The notes: generated from the sequence alone by a model not told the origin. A DNA stretch of 43,736 nucleotides from Silene noctiflora (GCA_009801015.1 VHZZ01000374.1:66301-110036); one strand, 5' to 3'. Shown: positions 1-10,560, counted from the stretch's first letter. A program made the numbers and translations.

Positions 1-225
1 TAAATTAAATGCTGTTAACATCGGTTTTACATAGAAACTGATGTAATTTAAATGTTATTAACATCGATTTTACCTACAAACCGATGTAATTATATCTCAT
101 TAACATCGGTTTTACAACTGATATTTTTGTTATAAATGCTATAAACAACGCCCTCATAAACATCGCCCAAAACCGATGTAAATTGGCCTACAAAACCGAT
201 GTCAATAGCACTTTTTCTACTAGTG
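1..225. mobile_element. End of a CACTA (En/Spm) DNA transposon
   Basis: The segment ends at 225 with the reverse complement of CACTAGTAGAAAAAGTGC (208-225), the classic start of CACTA-superfamily terminal inverted repeats. Inward of it, about 1-200 carries repeated subterminal motifs ACATCGGTTTT and AAACCGATGT in both orientations, the usual binding-site arrays for this transposase. Only one end is present; the body lies to the left of the window. The element stops inside a degraded LTR that continues from 226. No transposase coding is visible here, so whether it is autonomous cannot be judged. Confidence 0.85.
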
Positions 226-367
226 TTGGTTAGGGTTATGGTTGTTTGTAATCTGGTCATACCGTTGTTTGAAGGTGTCGATAGTGGTCTTCCATGTGCA
301 TGTGTGTGTTGATGATCGGGGATGCTTGGATTCGCTAGATGTAGGGTTTCCCTACTCAGTTGACTGT

Positions 368-556
368 TCTTGAGTCCTCCGCAACGGGTTTATAAAAGTA
401 GGTGCATGAGACCGTCACATAAGCAAGTGAGGTTTCATCCTAAAACCAATTGGTGATAGGAGGAGCAGCCCACTTACTTATAAGCTAGTCTCCTTACTGT
501 TTTTCTACCGATGTGGGACAATGCCCCTCACACACATATGGAAAGGGACCTCAACA
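368..556 (-). repeat. TRIM 3' LTR (minus-strand sense)
   Basis: This is the 189-bp direct-repeat partner of 810-998. It lies next to the purine-rich tract at 557-567, which on the minus strand precedes this copy as expected for a 3' LTR. Confidence 0.85.
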
Positions 557-809
557 ATCTCCCCCTTTCACATGTGTGCGCGCGCTAAAACTCCCCTCCA
601 CTTGGCGCTACTCTGCACCCGACACAACCCCGTGTCGGGTCGACCACGCTACTCCGCGCAATGCTACTCCGCATATCTGGTCAACCAAGGGAGATAGTCC
701 AACGGTGATGCTACTTCGCAACCACGACGTTACTCCGCGCCATCTCGAGCACACCATCACCACATCGCACCTTGCGGTCCCAAGCCAAACCGTCGGCTCT
801 GATACCACT

Positions 810-998
810 TGTTGAGTCCTCCGCAGCGGGCTTATAAAAGTAGGTGCATGAGATCGTCCCATATGCAAGTGAGGTTCCATCCTAAAACCAATTGGTGATA
901 GGAGGAGTAGCCCACTTACTTATAAGCTAGTCTCTTCACTGTTTTTCTACTGATGTGAGACAATGCCCCTCACACACATATGGGAAGAGACCTCAACA
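810..998 (-). repeat. TRIM 5' LTR (minus-strand sense)
   Basis: This is the 189-bp direct-repeat partner of 368-556. The Met-tRNA primer-binding site follows immediately on the minus strand at 807-795. Confidence 0.85.
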
Positions 999-1684
999 GC
1001 TGTGTAATTGGTATACATGTAATGTGACGATCTTTTATGGTTATTGTATGATTGAGTTTATGGTGTTGGTATTGGTATTTGTTGTGGGACCATTTTTAGG
1101 AGATGGTTCCAACCCCATTTTCGCCCCTCGTTGCGATGAGCGGGCTTAGGTGGTACGGCTGCGGTCTCCACTAGCGGTGTGGATTACCTATTGCGATAAG
1201 TAATCTGGCAAGGCTACACACCTTGGTGTGTAGTCGGTTACTGGTTAATATGGAGTTTGGGTAACGATTGATACGGTGTGATTGGTTGTGTATTACATTA
1301 TATGCCTATGTTGTGATATTGGTTAATCAGTTGACTGACCCCCGTTTTATATTTTCAAAATTGTGATGATCCATTCGGGGATGGTGAGAAGAATGACTTA
1401 CAGGTTTAGTATGGATGTATGGATGTTGTCTTGGTGTATGCTGCGGGTTGGAAGGTCGTATGACATAACAATGCTCGTAGATGATAGTAGTGTCATCAGT
1501 TGTACCTTTCTTTTTCTTATGTTGTTGAGTTGTACTTCAGTCTTCCATTGTAACTATGTAAAGTATCTATTAAATGTTCTTGAATGGTCAATTTGATATA
1601 CTTATCTCAGAAAACCGATATGGTAGCGCCTTTGGTTATTAGGGAGTGCCTAGTTAAGGCTACTTGGTAAGTAGGGGTGTTACA

Positions 1685-2413
1685 ATTAGAGAGGGTCCTT
1701 CCAGCCCCCCTTATTTGCTAATTATGTAGGTTAACTTAAGTCGAAACCCACGAGGAGAGTTGATGAAGGTCAAAGCCTAGTTAGAGATAAGCTAGTAAGT
1801 AATTTAGCTAATTCGAGCAGCTAATCATACGATTGATTGTTTTTACCGAAACAATTTGGCACCATTGTGGAAAAATTTACAAAAAGCCTCACAAAATGCA
1901 TTTCTCAGAAGGTGATGCACCTTTCAACCATGATTCGAGAGAGAACTTGAGAACGATGACACGCATAACTTTGCTACCTCCACCTCACTCACCATTGAAC
2001 AAGTCGCGCGATCATGCCCTACTAGGCAGCCAAGCCCAATCGAACAACCACGCACAACCGCATGTCCGCTCCTAACATGGTCAGTCACGCACCCGCCTCC
2101 AATTAGGGAGGAACGCGGGAAAAGAGTAATGAGGGATCCCAACATTTTGAAACCGATATGAAGCTAATCGAGACTCTACGGGCTATGTACTTTGCGACAT
2201 AGGTTCTTGCTCCTCCTGCACTCGGGAGCGAAGGGCGAACACCGAGCATGGTCACTCCTTGAAGGTTGTTCGAGGTCCACGAGACAACGAAGTAAGAAGT
2301 AAAAGGAAGACCATTGTCGAACTGGATACAATCCTCGAGTCCACAACCTGTATGTCAAGGGAAGCCATCAAGAATTAGTTTGAGCCCAGAGAGCCATCAT
2401 CCAAGAGAATCAA
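1685..2413. mobile_element. Decayed gypsy retrotransposon leader/gag region, left part
   Basis: Near 1855-1875 there is a TTTGGCACCATTGTGG stretch resembling the TTGGCGCC-type sequence often found just before gag in plant gypsy elements. The following sequence has broken frames only. It appears to continue across the solo LTR into recognisable gag sequence at 3841-3977, because the solo LTR carries a target duplication joining the two halves. Assignment is by context; there is no intact protein. Confidence 0.45.
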
Positions 2414-3727
2414 TGTAATACCCGCCCTTTTAGGACCTTTGACTATCGTTGACTGACCTTAGTACTTGCCGAGTCTCGTTTAGTTCCTCGTAGATAGTGT
2501 CGTGGTTGAGTAGCTAGATCTAGTAGTAGTCACTCGATCGAGTAACCTCGTTACTCGATCGAGTAGGGCGCACTCGATCGAGTAGCTTGGTACTCGATCG
2601 AGTAAGTCATGTTCAGCGATAAAAGATATATCGCGAAATCAGAAAGCCGAATCATTTTCATTTCATTTCTTTTCCTAACCCTAGAAGTTGTCGCCTCGCC
2701 AGTTCTCCCCTGTTCTCACCCTCTCGAGAATACGGGGAGATGTGTCACCTTGGGAGACGGGAGCATGAGTCGGGGAGCGGTCTTGTCGCCGGAAGGTTGG
2801 CATAGGTATGTTCTATAGCTGTTGGTATCTTTGTCTTTGGTCTTTTAGTTGGTATGCATAGTAATAGTGTTAGATGTCGTTATGTGTCGTAGGATGTCGA
2901 TGATGGCTTGTGCGGTGAGGCTGCGTGAGGAGTCGACGCGGTTTGCTTGAGGTAGGTTCTCCCTACTCAGTACTATACGTTGATTAGTTGTGTTGATGCT
3001 CACGGTGATGTGGTGTTTGGTTACTGTTCTTATTGTATGTTATATATGTTATGTGCTGGATATTGTGGTGATTTGGTGGAGGTGGAGATTGGAGTGTGTT
3101 GCGAGATGCGTTCTCGGCTGAGTGGAGTCACTTGCGGGAGTGGCTTCACGTCCTTGATTCGCCCTCCGTGGAACCCGCCACGGGAGAGGATGTGCACATT
3201 AATGAACATGGGTTATCGCTCGATATGATAAGCGAGACTTAGGAGGGAACAACTGCGGTCTCCCATTGGCAGGGCTACGCATCTTGGGTGTGTAGTCAGT
3301 GATGTGATGAGGAGTGGTGTGATGTGGTGTGGAAGGGAGATGGAGGACTGTGATGCTTTGTGTGCCTAATATTGTGATTGTTGTATGTTGGTATGNTACT
3401 GACCGTGTGTGGTGTTCTTTGTTGTTTCTTGTGTTGTGTCTGCCGTGATCCGTATGGTGAGCAGTCCGTCTTGACAGGTTGTCCTTAGAAGTCTTGCTGG
3501 GTGTCGGAGGGACGAATTGCCACGAGTCACGACGGTTTAGTCTTTAGATTATAGTTTATGATAATGAGTTGTACCTTTTCTTTTGTCATCTTGTAATCAC
3601 TTGCAAACTACTTAATTGTTCTATTATCGACATTTGATTATTACTTGCCTCGAAAAACCGAGATGATAACGCCCTTATCTATTGAGGAAGGTCTTGTTAA
3701 GGCTCCTTGGTAGATGGGGGTGTTACA
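2414..3727. mobile_element. Solo LTR of a gypsy-type retrotransposon (1314 bp)
   Basis: It begins TGTAATACCC and ends GGTGTTACA, giving the TG...CA ends and short TGTAA/TTACA inverted repeat typical of LTRs. It is flanked by a perfect 5-bp direct repeat, ATCAA at 2409-2413 and 3728-3732, as left by integration followed by LTR-LTR recombination. The only other related LTR, at 226-1684, is diverged, so the pair is not one intact element. Four ACTCGATCGAGT palindromes lie in the presumed U3 part at 2532-2603. One 'n' occurs at 3396. Confidence 0.85.
2532..2603. repeat. Four perfect 12-bp palindromes ACTCGATCGAGT about 20 bp apart
   Basis: Copies lie at 2532-2543, 2553-2564, 2572-2583 and 2592-2603. 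Start-to-start steps are 21, 19 and 20 bp, close to two turns of the helix. The spacers between copies are unrelated, so selection or repeated duplication has kept the palindrome itself. The array is in the first 200 bp of the solo LTR, where a promoter or enhancer would be expected. Its function is unknown. Confidence 0.8.
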
Positions 3728-4080
3728 ATCAAGACCAAAGAGAAACCAAGGTCGTCGTTGTTCGCCCGCCTGAGTAAGGCCAGGAGCGGTGACCGCCAAA
3801 GATTCTAGAAAGTGACGACCATTGTCCTCCAGTACAAATCCCTTTAAACAAGGAGATTGTGAACATCTTTGTGAAGATGTCTCCTACCGAGTTTGATGGG
3901 ACGAAAGACCTAGACGATCATGTGGCAACCTACGAGAGTCGCATGAGTTGTATGTACATCAGCGAAGAAGAATACTAAAAAAGGTTCACCCCGCTAACAT
4001 CTTCATTTATGAGGCTAAATGAGGGCAACAAATGAGGGTGACAGAGTGACGGGCTTGGTCCTAGGAACGAGCCGAATATT
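3728..4080 (+). pseudogene. Gypsy gag fragment (broken)
   Basis: Read in one frame from 3841 to 3977 the sequence gives a gag-like stretch with the FDGT..D..DH...YESRM pattern characteristic of the N-terminal capsid part of plant Ty3/gypsy gag proteins, then a stop at 3975-3977. The remaining sequence to about 4080 has no extended frame. It seems to be the continuation of the leader/gag remnant left of the solo LTR. It cannot make a functional protein. Confidence 0.65.
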
Positions 4081-5667
4081 ATTTTAGTTGAGTTATTTAG
4101 GCAAAATATCCCTTAGTTTTACAATAATGCTTGTGTAAAACGGTTATACATAAAAGTTATTATTATCGGTTATGTTAAAGATTTTATTACGATAAGTTTT
4201 TCATAGACCGTCTTATATAAAAACAATTGTTCACATAAATGGACGACCCCTTTAACATTTTACATAATAATCGTATCAAATTTAAACTTTCTATTTTTTT
4301 CGAAATTAAATTACATGTGACGATAATAAATAATGGAAAGGGTTAAGAAGTAGAAATGATCTATTTTCGTCCAATGTGGCCATGTGTAACAACATTTCAA
4401 TTCGCAAATGTCAAAATGTCTAATTGCCGCATGCCGTATCTGAATTATTAAACATGAAATTAATGCGTTTTTCATGGAGTCATCATGATATGTGTAAGCA
4501 ATCTTTGATGCCAAAACTCCATTGTTGACCTAAAAAAATAAAAAATAAAAAAATTACTCACCGAATGAAAACACACATGATAACAGGTCATAAAAAGATC
4601 GACAACACGAAATTCCAACTTAAAATAAAAGTTTTATCTTCTCATCCTTGTAGGATATGACGTAGCATTTGAATTATAATAAGAAATAAATACCTATGAT
4701 AAAATTTTACCAACCACTCAAATTGTACGTACCAAAGATTCAAAGGAAACAAACACCCACCTGTCTTAACAACTCATATAATCATTACAAATAAAATAAT
4801 ATCCAACTTGTTATATTATCCCAAAAATTTAATTTCAATCTTAATTACCTAAAATTGAAGGAACAAAATTCCCTCAAAAATAAAATCAAATTGAAGGAAC
4901 AAAATAAAATAAAAGAATATCCATAGCATATGTGAGCCACTTATACAATTACAAAATAAAATAAAGTTATTCTTACTAAGATGGAACACGCATCTGACGT
5001 ATTACATGAGAGCCTTTTGAATAATTGAATTTACATATATTTTTTCTCAATTTTTAAAGTTTATAAGTTATATTTTTTATGACATCAAAAGTCAAATTAA
5101 CTTAATTTACGTGTATAGTTTTTGAGGTATATCGTAATGTTTTTAGCTTAATGTTTAGTGAACAAGTTCAATAACTTTATAATAAAATTAATACAATAAT
5201 TTTTAAAACAAAACTCAAAAACTTTATTACAAAACTTAGAAATTTGACGTATAATCTATGAACTAGTATGATATGAGTTCCTTTCTATGAGATTAATCAA
5301 GTCTTCTGTAATACGATTAACATTGTAAAACTAAACCCAAAAAAAAGCTAATAATGCCCTTTTTTGCGAACCATAGCAATGGATAGAGGTTATTTTTAAC
5401 GGTATTATTTAAATAAAATGTTAGTTAATTCTACAATAATACCGTTTTACACAAGAATTTATGTTATTATAAATATCAAACAAAATGTAAAAAAAAAAAT
5501 CTCAAATAAATTCATTTTACAAACTTGTTAGATAAGGTTGAGAAATCCGACTAATACCCAACTTAAAACATTATCCATTAAACTAATTCTAATCATAATT
5601 ACCAAAAATAAAAGGAACAAAATATATAATAATTATATAATACGTAAAAAGGAGATAAAGGATTAAG
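4081..5667. other. AT-rich intergenic region upstream of the GDPD gene
   Basis: No gene is visible. There is a degenerate inverted pair: a CTTGTGTAAAACGG stretch near 4130-4143 and its complement near 5442-5456, which may mark the ends of an old non-autonomous DNA element. A ~128-bp block is duplicated at 4804-4932 and 5559-5686. Open frames here are short and lack family signals. Confidence 0.6.
4804..4932 (+). repeat. Distal copy of a duplicated promoter block
   Basis: This 129-bp stretch aligns end to end with 5559-5686: both start CAACTT, share an AATTACC...GGAACAAAAT core and end with GAATATCC...ATAGCATATG. The copies are clearly diverged in between. A GAATATCC P1BS-type motif at 4915-4922 is conserved between the copies. 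Confidence 0.65.
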
Positions 5668-5686
5668 GAATATCCAATAGCATATG
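5559..5686 (+). repeat. Proximal copy of the duplicated promoter block
   Basis: This is the 128-bp partner of 4804-4932, about 120 bp upstream of the TATA box of the GDPD gene. It carries the P1BS-type motif at 5668-5675. Confidence 0.65.
5668..5675. promoter_or_regulatory. P1BS-type phosphate-starvation element
   Basis: GAATATCC fits GNATATNC, the site bound by PHR1-type MYB-CC factors in phosphate-starved plants. It lies 126 bp upstream of the TATA box of a GDPD1-type gene, a class known to be induced by phosphate starvation. The motif match is seen; binding is inference. Confidence 0.6.
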
Positions 5687-5724
5687 ACATTGAAAAATTA
5701 AATCCATTTAGTTAAGACCTTAAA

Positions 5725-5732
5725 GAATATTC
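5725..5732. promoter_or_regulatory. Second proximal P1BS-type element
   Basis: GAATATTC fits GNATATNC and is 69 bp upstream of the TATA box, 57 bp from the first proximal site. Paired P1BS sites are common in strongly phosphate-responsive promoters. The functional reading is inference. Confidence 0.6.
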
Positions 5733-5800
5733 CATAAGAAAGATACCTGTCCTCGGTTTCTTTTCTATTTCCTAGACCATCATCTTCTTCCTCTTCTCCA

Positions 5801-5809
5801 ATATAAAAG
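5801..5809 (+). promoter_or_regulatory. Probable TATA box of the GDPD gene
   Basis: ATATAAAAG stands in a pyrimidine-rich context. Transcription would start about 25-35 bp further on, near 5830-5840. That places the ATG at 5824 outside the transcript and supports the ATG at 5956. Confidence 0.6.
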
Positions 5810-5955
5810 CCTTCTTCTTAACCATGCATTCTTTCATACTTCAACAATCCTTTTTATTATTATTTCCTAACTCTTCTCCTCCTTATTCTTTCTTCTACAA
5901 ACCTCCTCCTCCTCCTCCTTCTCCTTTTCCTTCTTCTCTTATCAGACCTATATTA

Positions 5956-8703
5956 ATGGCTCTTAAAGCGGTCCACGTTTCCGATGTCCCTAATCTTGAT
6001 CATGTCCAAGAAAATGCCTCCCTTTCTCATTTCTCCCCTCGCCTCGCCGCCAAAGGTATTTTGTTTTAGACGCTCGGGTAATGTTGTTGTTGTTGTTGTT
6101 GTTATATCTATGTTTTATGTTTTGACCTGCATGAGCCGCTGGGTAATGTTGTTGGCCTTTTTGGACGTAACATTTTCAAGATTATCAACAAAATATTATA
6201 ATTTTACGTTTTTAATATTTATTTATTTTGGTAATGAAGGTGTGGAGGTGGAAAATAGAAGCTCATTCAAAGGAACAAAATTTATGGTAATAGGACATAG
6301 AGGAAATGGCATGAATAGATTACAATCATCTGATCCAAGAATGAAGGCTGTTAAAGAGAATACAATCTTGTCTTTCAATACTGCTGCTTCTTTTAACGTT
6401 GATTTCATCGAATTTGATGTTCAGGTATTATTCGATTATCATTTCTTAGCTTCATTTGATTAATTAGAATCGGATTAATCGTTAGTTTTTTGTGAGACGG
6501 TTTTATATTAATATCAAATTATTGTATAAAACGATTTTAGATAAGATTAATAATTAGGTTAATTAGATTTGGTGTTAATTAGGTTCGTCATCCATTGCGT
6601 ATTTGCGTCTTAAGCGCGCCGCGTAATTAGTTTCAACGTGTCTTGAAAGCATAAATAATTTATCTTTTTTTAAAAAAAATTAAAAAGTAATTTTTTTTTT
6701 AAATTTTAAATTTTTAATTTTTGGACGTGGAGTCAAGTTAGTACAGCGGATTTAATGGGCTAGTACATGGTCCAAACTCCAAACAAACCAATTGTCTCTA
6801 GCTCACGTGGGGATTAATGGTCATCACGTGCCTGTTTCTGACTAATAATTTTTTTTAAAATTTAAATTACTGATTTGTTGGAAATCACCGTCAAAATTAG
6901 TTAGGACTTCGTGCTCCACCGGTGTAAAGAAAGAAAAGAAAAAGTCAGAAATTAACGTCATATGTGATATGTGACGTGTTAAATACCGGTCATACAACGG
7001 TTGTTTCTTATGCATAATAGCTGCAGGTTTCCTTATCATCCGAAAAAAATGAGATTTAGAGTTTCATTTGAACTTTCGGCGTCTATTAGACAAAGATATC
7101 TCTCGATCGTAGAGATGTTTAAGCATTTTAAACATACAACAAAACATTCTAAAATAAACCAAACTGTTACCTAATATCGTTAGTTTTTAACGTTGTTGAG
7201 TTGTGAATCACACGTAACAAATGATAAACGAAGTGGCCACGGCTACATGTCTATCAGTAGCGAGGTTATTGAATGTTGTACGTCTGAAAATGTACAAACA
7301 TCATAACAATTGGAACCAGAAATTGAATGTGTTATGTCACTATGTGTACGATCATATAATAACTCATACTGGATAACACTCGTCACAAATTCTTGGCACA
7401 TTTATGTTATGTAGTACAGATAATGACATGCTGATTACGATTTTTGCAGGTTACTAAGGACGGGTGTCCGATCATTTTTCATGACGACTATATTCTGACC
7501 GAGGAACATGTATGTTCATTTACGGTTATATTGGACTCTTATCTTATTGTTAAAGAAATAAGTAAAGACTGTTTTGAGCAAGACATACGGTATCTTTAAT
7601 TTATGTCTGCTAATGTAAGTTTATCATAATGCAGGGCACCATACAGGAAAAGAGAGTGACAGACTTAAATCTATCTGATTTTCTTGCATATGGCCCACAA
7701 AGTGAACCTGAGAAGGTCGGAAAACCACTGTTGAGGAAAACCAAGGATGGTAAAATCATCAAGTGGGATGTCGAATCCGAGGACATTCTTTGTACTTTGC
7801 AAGAAACTTTTGAGAAGGTTGATCCTAAATTGGGTTTCAATATTGAATTGAAATTCGACGATTACATCTTGTACAAAGAGGATGCTCTCATCAACGCTCT
7901 TCAATCAGTTTTACAGGTAAATATACGTAATAACTGTATGAGACTGTCTCATACAAAAGATGCGCTGTGTGGTAACTAGTATGTATAGCAGGTTCCTAAC
8001 GCGACTATGCACATGTTGTTACAGGTGGTGTTTGATTATGCTAAGGATAGACCTGTAATTTTTTCGTCATTTCAACCAGACGCAGCATTACTTATTAGGA
8101 AACTACAGGGTACATACCCAGTTTTCTTCCTGACGAATGGAGGCACAGAGACGTACTTTGATGTAAGAAGGAATTCAGTAGACGAAGCCATTAAGCTTTG
8201 TTTGGAGGGTAGTTTGCAGGGAATTGTTTCGGAGGTTAAGGGTGTTTTCAGAAATCCCGGAGTTGTGAGCAAGGTCAAAGAGGCTAAGCTCTTGCTCTTC
8301 ACCTATGGCACTCTCAAGTAAGCATTCTTTTCCATTCAAGAACTATCTCAAATTTACTAATGGGACCTAATCGGAATTGATCTGACCCGTACACAAATTA
8401 GACTGAACTAACAATTAGAATGACCCTTTAGTCGATTTTATGTGAAGCAACATACTGATTTAAGCGTGAATTTGATGTTTCAGCAACGTGCCAGAGTCGG
8501 TATATTTACAACATTTGATGGGAATAGACGCGGTGATAGTAGATTTTGTTCAAGATATAACAATGGCAGTAGATAATTTAATTAAGCCATTAAAGGCAGA
8601 GGAAGAAGATACCGCGGAAATGCAATTAGCAACAAAGCCGCAATTCTCTCAGACGGAGCTTTCTTTTCTGCTTAAACTTATACCTGAGTTGATACAACAG
8701 TAG
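5956..8703 (+). CDS. GDPD1: Glycerophosphodiester phosphodiesterase, GDPD1-3 type (379 aa, six exons)
   Basis: Exons: 5956-6055, 6240-6424, 7450-7509, 7635-7916, 8025-8317 and 8484-8703; all introns are GT-AG and the joined frame is open for 379 residues. The enzyme hydrolyses glycerophosphodiesters to glycerol-3-phosphate and an alcohol, a step in recycling phosphate from membrane lipids; Arabidopsis GDPD1 of this clade is plastidic. Visible catalytic features are GHRG with His53, the KEN motif at 72-74, EFD at 91-93, the FHDD motif with His106, and NIELK near 184-188. The protein spans the whole single GDPD domain, ending in the LLKLIPELIQ tail typical of the clade. An in-frame ATG at 5824 would add 44 residues rich in Pro, Ser and Phe, but it is too near the TATA box. 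P1BS-type motifs upstream suggest induction under phosphate shortage. Intron 2 is AT-rich with no gene; intron 4 holds a 19-bp palindrome. Confidence 0.93.
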
Positions 8704-9396
8704 AATGATCATATATTGTAGGATTGTCACTAATTTTCATGGTTTTGAATCTCTGATCATGGGTAATTTTTCGGAATGACGACTTGTTAGATGGATTAGA
8801 GTGTGGAGGTAGCCATTGTACTGTGTTGTATCATTATCTAACTTTGTATATAGTCTTCTCCATAGAAGGTTTGCCCTCCATTCATGTATCAACTTGGAAA
8901 AAGATTGAGATTTGTACTGGTGTATTACAAATGTTGTTCTTCATTGACAATATCGTAAACTGTACAACGATCTCATTTAACCATTTGTGAAATTCTCTTG
9001 TTGTCTTTGACATGGAGTAATCATTTCGAATGGGCGAGCTTGACTACAGCTTAAAGGTCGAAACTGAGAGTATGTTCTCAGTGAACAACACGAAGTTGTG
9101 ATGGTGCATTGGTGCTCCAAGTACATTGAGAAAGAGGCACACACATTAATTTTGACTATAATAATGCTTTGGGACGAGCTTTGGACCAGGATGTCAAAAA
9201 ACATTGGACCATATCCAAGCTCAAATCAGATAATTAAAACGCAAACGCGATTCATTGTCGACAAATTACCAATTATCATAGAAAGTTTTACATGAACAAT
9301 CCGAAATACCAATTTCAACCCAAATCCTCCAAATTTTGTATAAATTTCATTAATTTGTCATAGTTTGTATTAATTAGCAATTAGATTTACTAAATA

Positions 9397-9709
9397 ACTA
9401 GTATAGATCCCGTGCAAATGCACGGTATTTTAGATACAAATATTAGAGAATTTGACAATTAATTAAACTAATGCAATTATCTCCATTTTGAAAAGAGTAG
9501 AAAATTTGCATATTTAATCCAAGGAGATAGATGTTATACCATGTTTATGTTGCAAAATTAGTTAGGAGATAAATATTGTTTAATAGTAAATATAGATAGT
9601 GAAGACTAATTAATTAGGAAATAAATATTGTCAAGTAAAATATCACTTAGGCGGGAAATTTAAGCGGAAGAATTTAGAGATGTGTTAATCTTTTAGTATA
9701 TAGGGGATT
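9397..9709. mobile_element. Small non-autonomous transposon-like repeat with CCGTGCA hairpin
   Basis: The left end reads ACTAGTATAGATCCCGTGC and contains a perfect hairpin CCGTGCA-AA-TGCACGG at 9410-9425. The right end, near 9692-9709, reads TTTTAGTATATAGGGGAT, partly complementary to the left end. Repeats with 'TAGTATAGATCCCGTGC' ends are widespread in plant genomes. The superfamily is not resolved here and no target duplication was established. Confidence 0.5.
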
Positions 9710-10239
9710 TTCATAATAATGATCCAAGTACACTAATCGAAACAACGAATAACTATGAACAAACAACATAGTTTTAACCCGGGAATTAAACAATACTCCA
9801 TCTAATTCTTTGGAATTAACCCGAGAATGAAACTATACAACGAATTACGATAAACAAACAATATTATTACTTTATTTTTTAGAATTACTTCATTTTCTAA
9901 TTGAGTATGGTTTGTGTAATCACAATTCAATGTTGAGAAGGTGAGATCCACCACCCGTTCACACCAACTTGGTTCCTTAATTTCTTAACAAAAATAATGG
10001 AGCAGTTCATAAGAATCGGAGGGATTAGGAAACAAAGATGTAATTCAACAAATAACTATAAAGACGGCGCGAAATTTTTTTTCTTAAAAAGAAAAATGGA
10101 TTCGAGATTGAAATCACTATGCTCAAACTAGGCGTGATACCCTAAACATGAAAACACCACGTCTAAGGCTGAGAATTGCAACGATTAGTAGAATTGTCAA
10201 CCACAAATAGGAGCTTCCAAATGTCCAATCTCTAGAGAT

Positions 10240-10560
10240 GGAAGTGGCCGTGTTGGGTCGTACCTCGTGCCGACCCACCGTGCCCGGAGTAGAAAATTGC
10301 ACGACCCAGGCTCACGAATGTGGCTTCGTGTCGTGCCACTAAAATAAAATGGCGGCTCAGGCACGACCCACGGCCCACAACGTGCCGTGTCGTGCGTGCC
10401 CACGCAATTTGTCCACTAAAGACTTATTTTATTGTATTTTGGGCTTGTCCAAGCATGTCGTGCTCAAATGTGCCATCTCGTGTCTAGGATGAGCACGGCC
10501 TTCTTTCTCAAGCTTCGGCCTGAACACAACCAATAGCCCATGGTGTACCATAACGTATTT
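10240..10560. repeat. GC-rich degenerate repeat of CGTGCC/GGCACG words
   Basis: GTCGTGCC, GGCACGAC, CCGTGCC and similar words recur many times over about 300 bp in otherwise AT-rich DNA. This style of sequence occurs in dispersed plant repeats of unclear origin. A short minus-strand open frame here is a by-product of the composition. Confidence 0.4.

Larger units (their letters stand above)
368..998 (-). mobile_element. Complete TRIM retrotransposon (terminal-repeat retrotransposon in miniature)
   Basis: Two direct repeats of 189 bp, 368-556 and 810-998, are nearly identical and bounded by TGTTGAG/CTCAACA-type ends (the first base pair region of the left copy is slightly mutated). Read on the minus strand, the 810-998 copy is the 5' LTR. 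Two bases inside it is TGGTATCAGAGCC (795-807 as complement), the standard primer-binding site for initiator Met-tRNA. Next to the other LTR, a purine run (complement of 557-567) can serve as polypurine tract. The internal region is only 253 bp and has no gag or pol, so it must move with proteins from other elements. Flanks ACTGT (363-367) and GCTGT (999-1003) look like a 5-bp target duplication with one mismatch. Short open frames inside are fortuitous. Confidence 0.88.
226..1684. mobile_element. Degraded gypsy-type LTR, interrupted by a TRIM and cut by the CACTA end
   Basis: The right end, GGGGTGTTACA at 1674-1684, matches the right end of the complete LTR at 2414-3727. Internal blocks match too: the 'CCCTACTCAG' stretch near 350 and 2960, the 'GCTGCGGTCTCC' stretch near 1157 and 3253, the 'GGTGTGTAGTC' stretch near 1224 and 3287, and the 'TTAAGGCT' stretch just before each end. 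The left end is missing at the CACTA boundary. Subtracting the TRIM leaves about 820 bp. I infer the same LTR family as 2414-3727, but clearly diverged. No coding capacity is expected. Confidence 0.7.

Noticed and set aside
513..1149. Short open frames in the TRIM and LTR region
   Set aside because: They overlap the LTRs and the non-coding interior of the TRIM, differ between the two LTR copies and show no protein family features.
2521..2610. CRISPR-like array
   Set aside because: The regular ~20-bp spacing of the ACTCGATCGAGT palindromes is superficially array-like, but the genome is a plant, the repeats are only 12 bp and the array is inside an LTR.
5824..5955. In-frame upstream ATG extending the GDPD protein by 44 residues
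   Set aside because: It is only about 15-23 bp from the TATA box, so it should lie before the transcription start; the extension is low-complexity Pro/Ser/Phe and the conserved protein begins at 5956.
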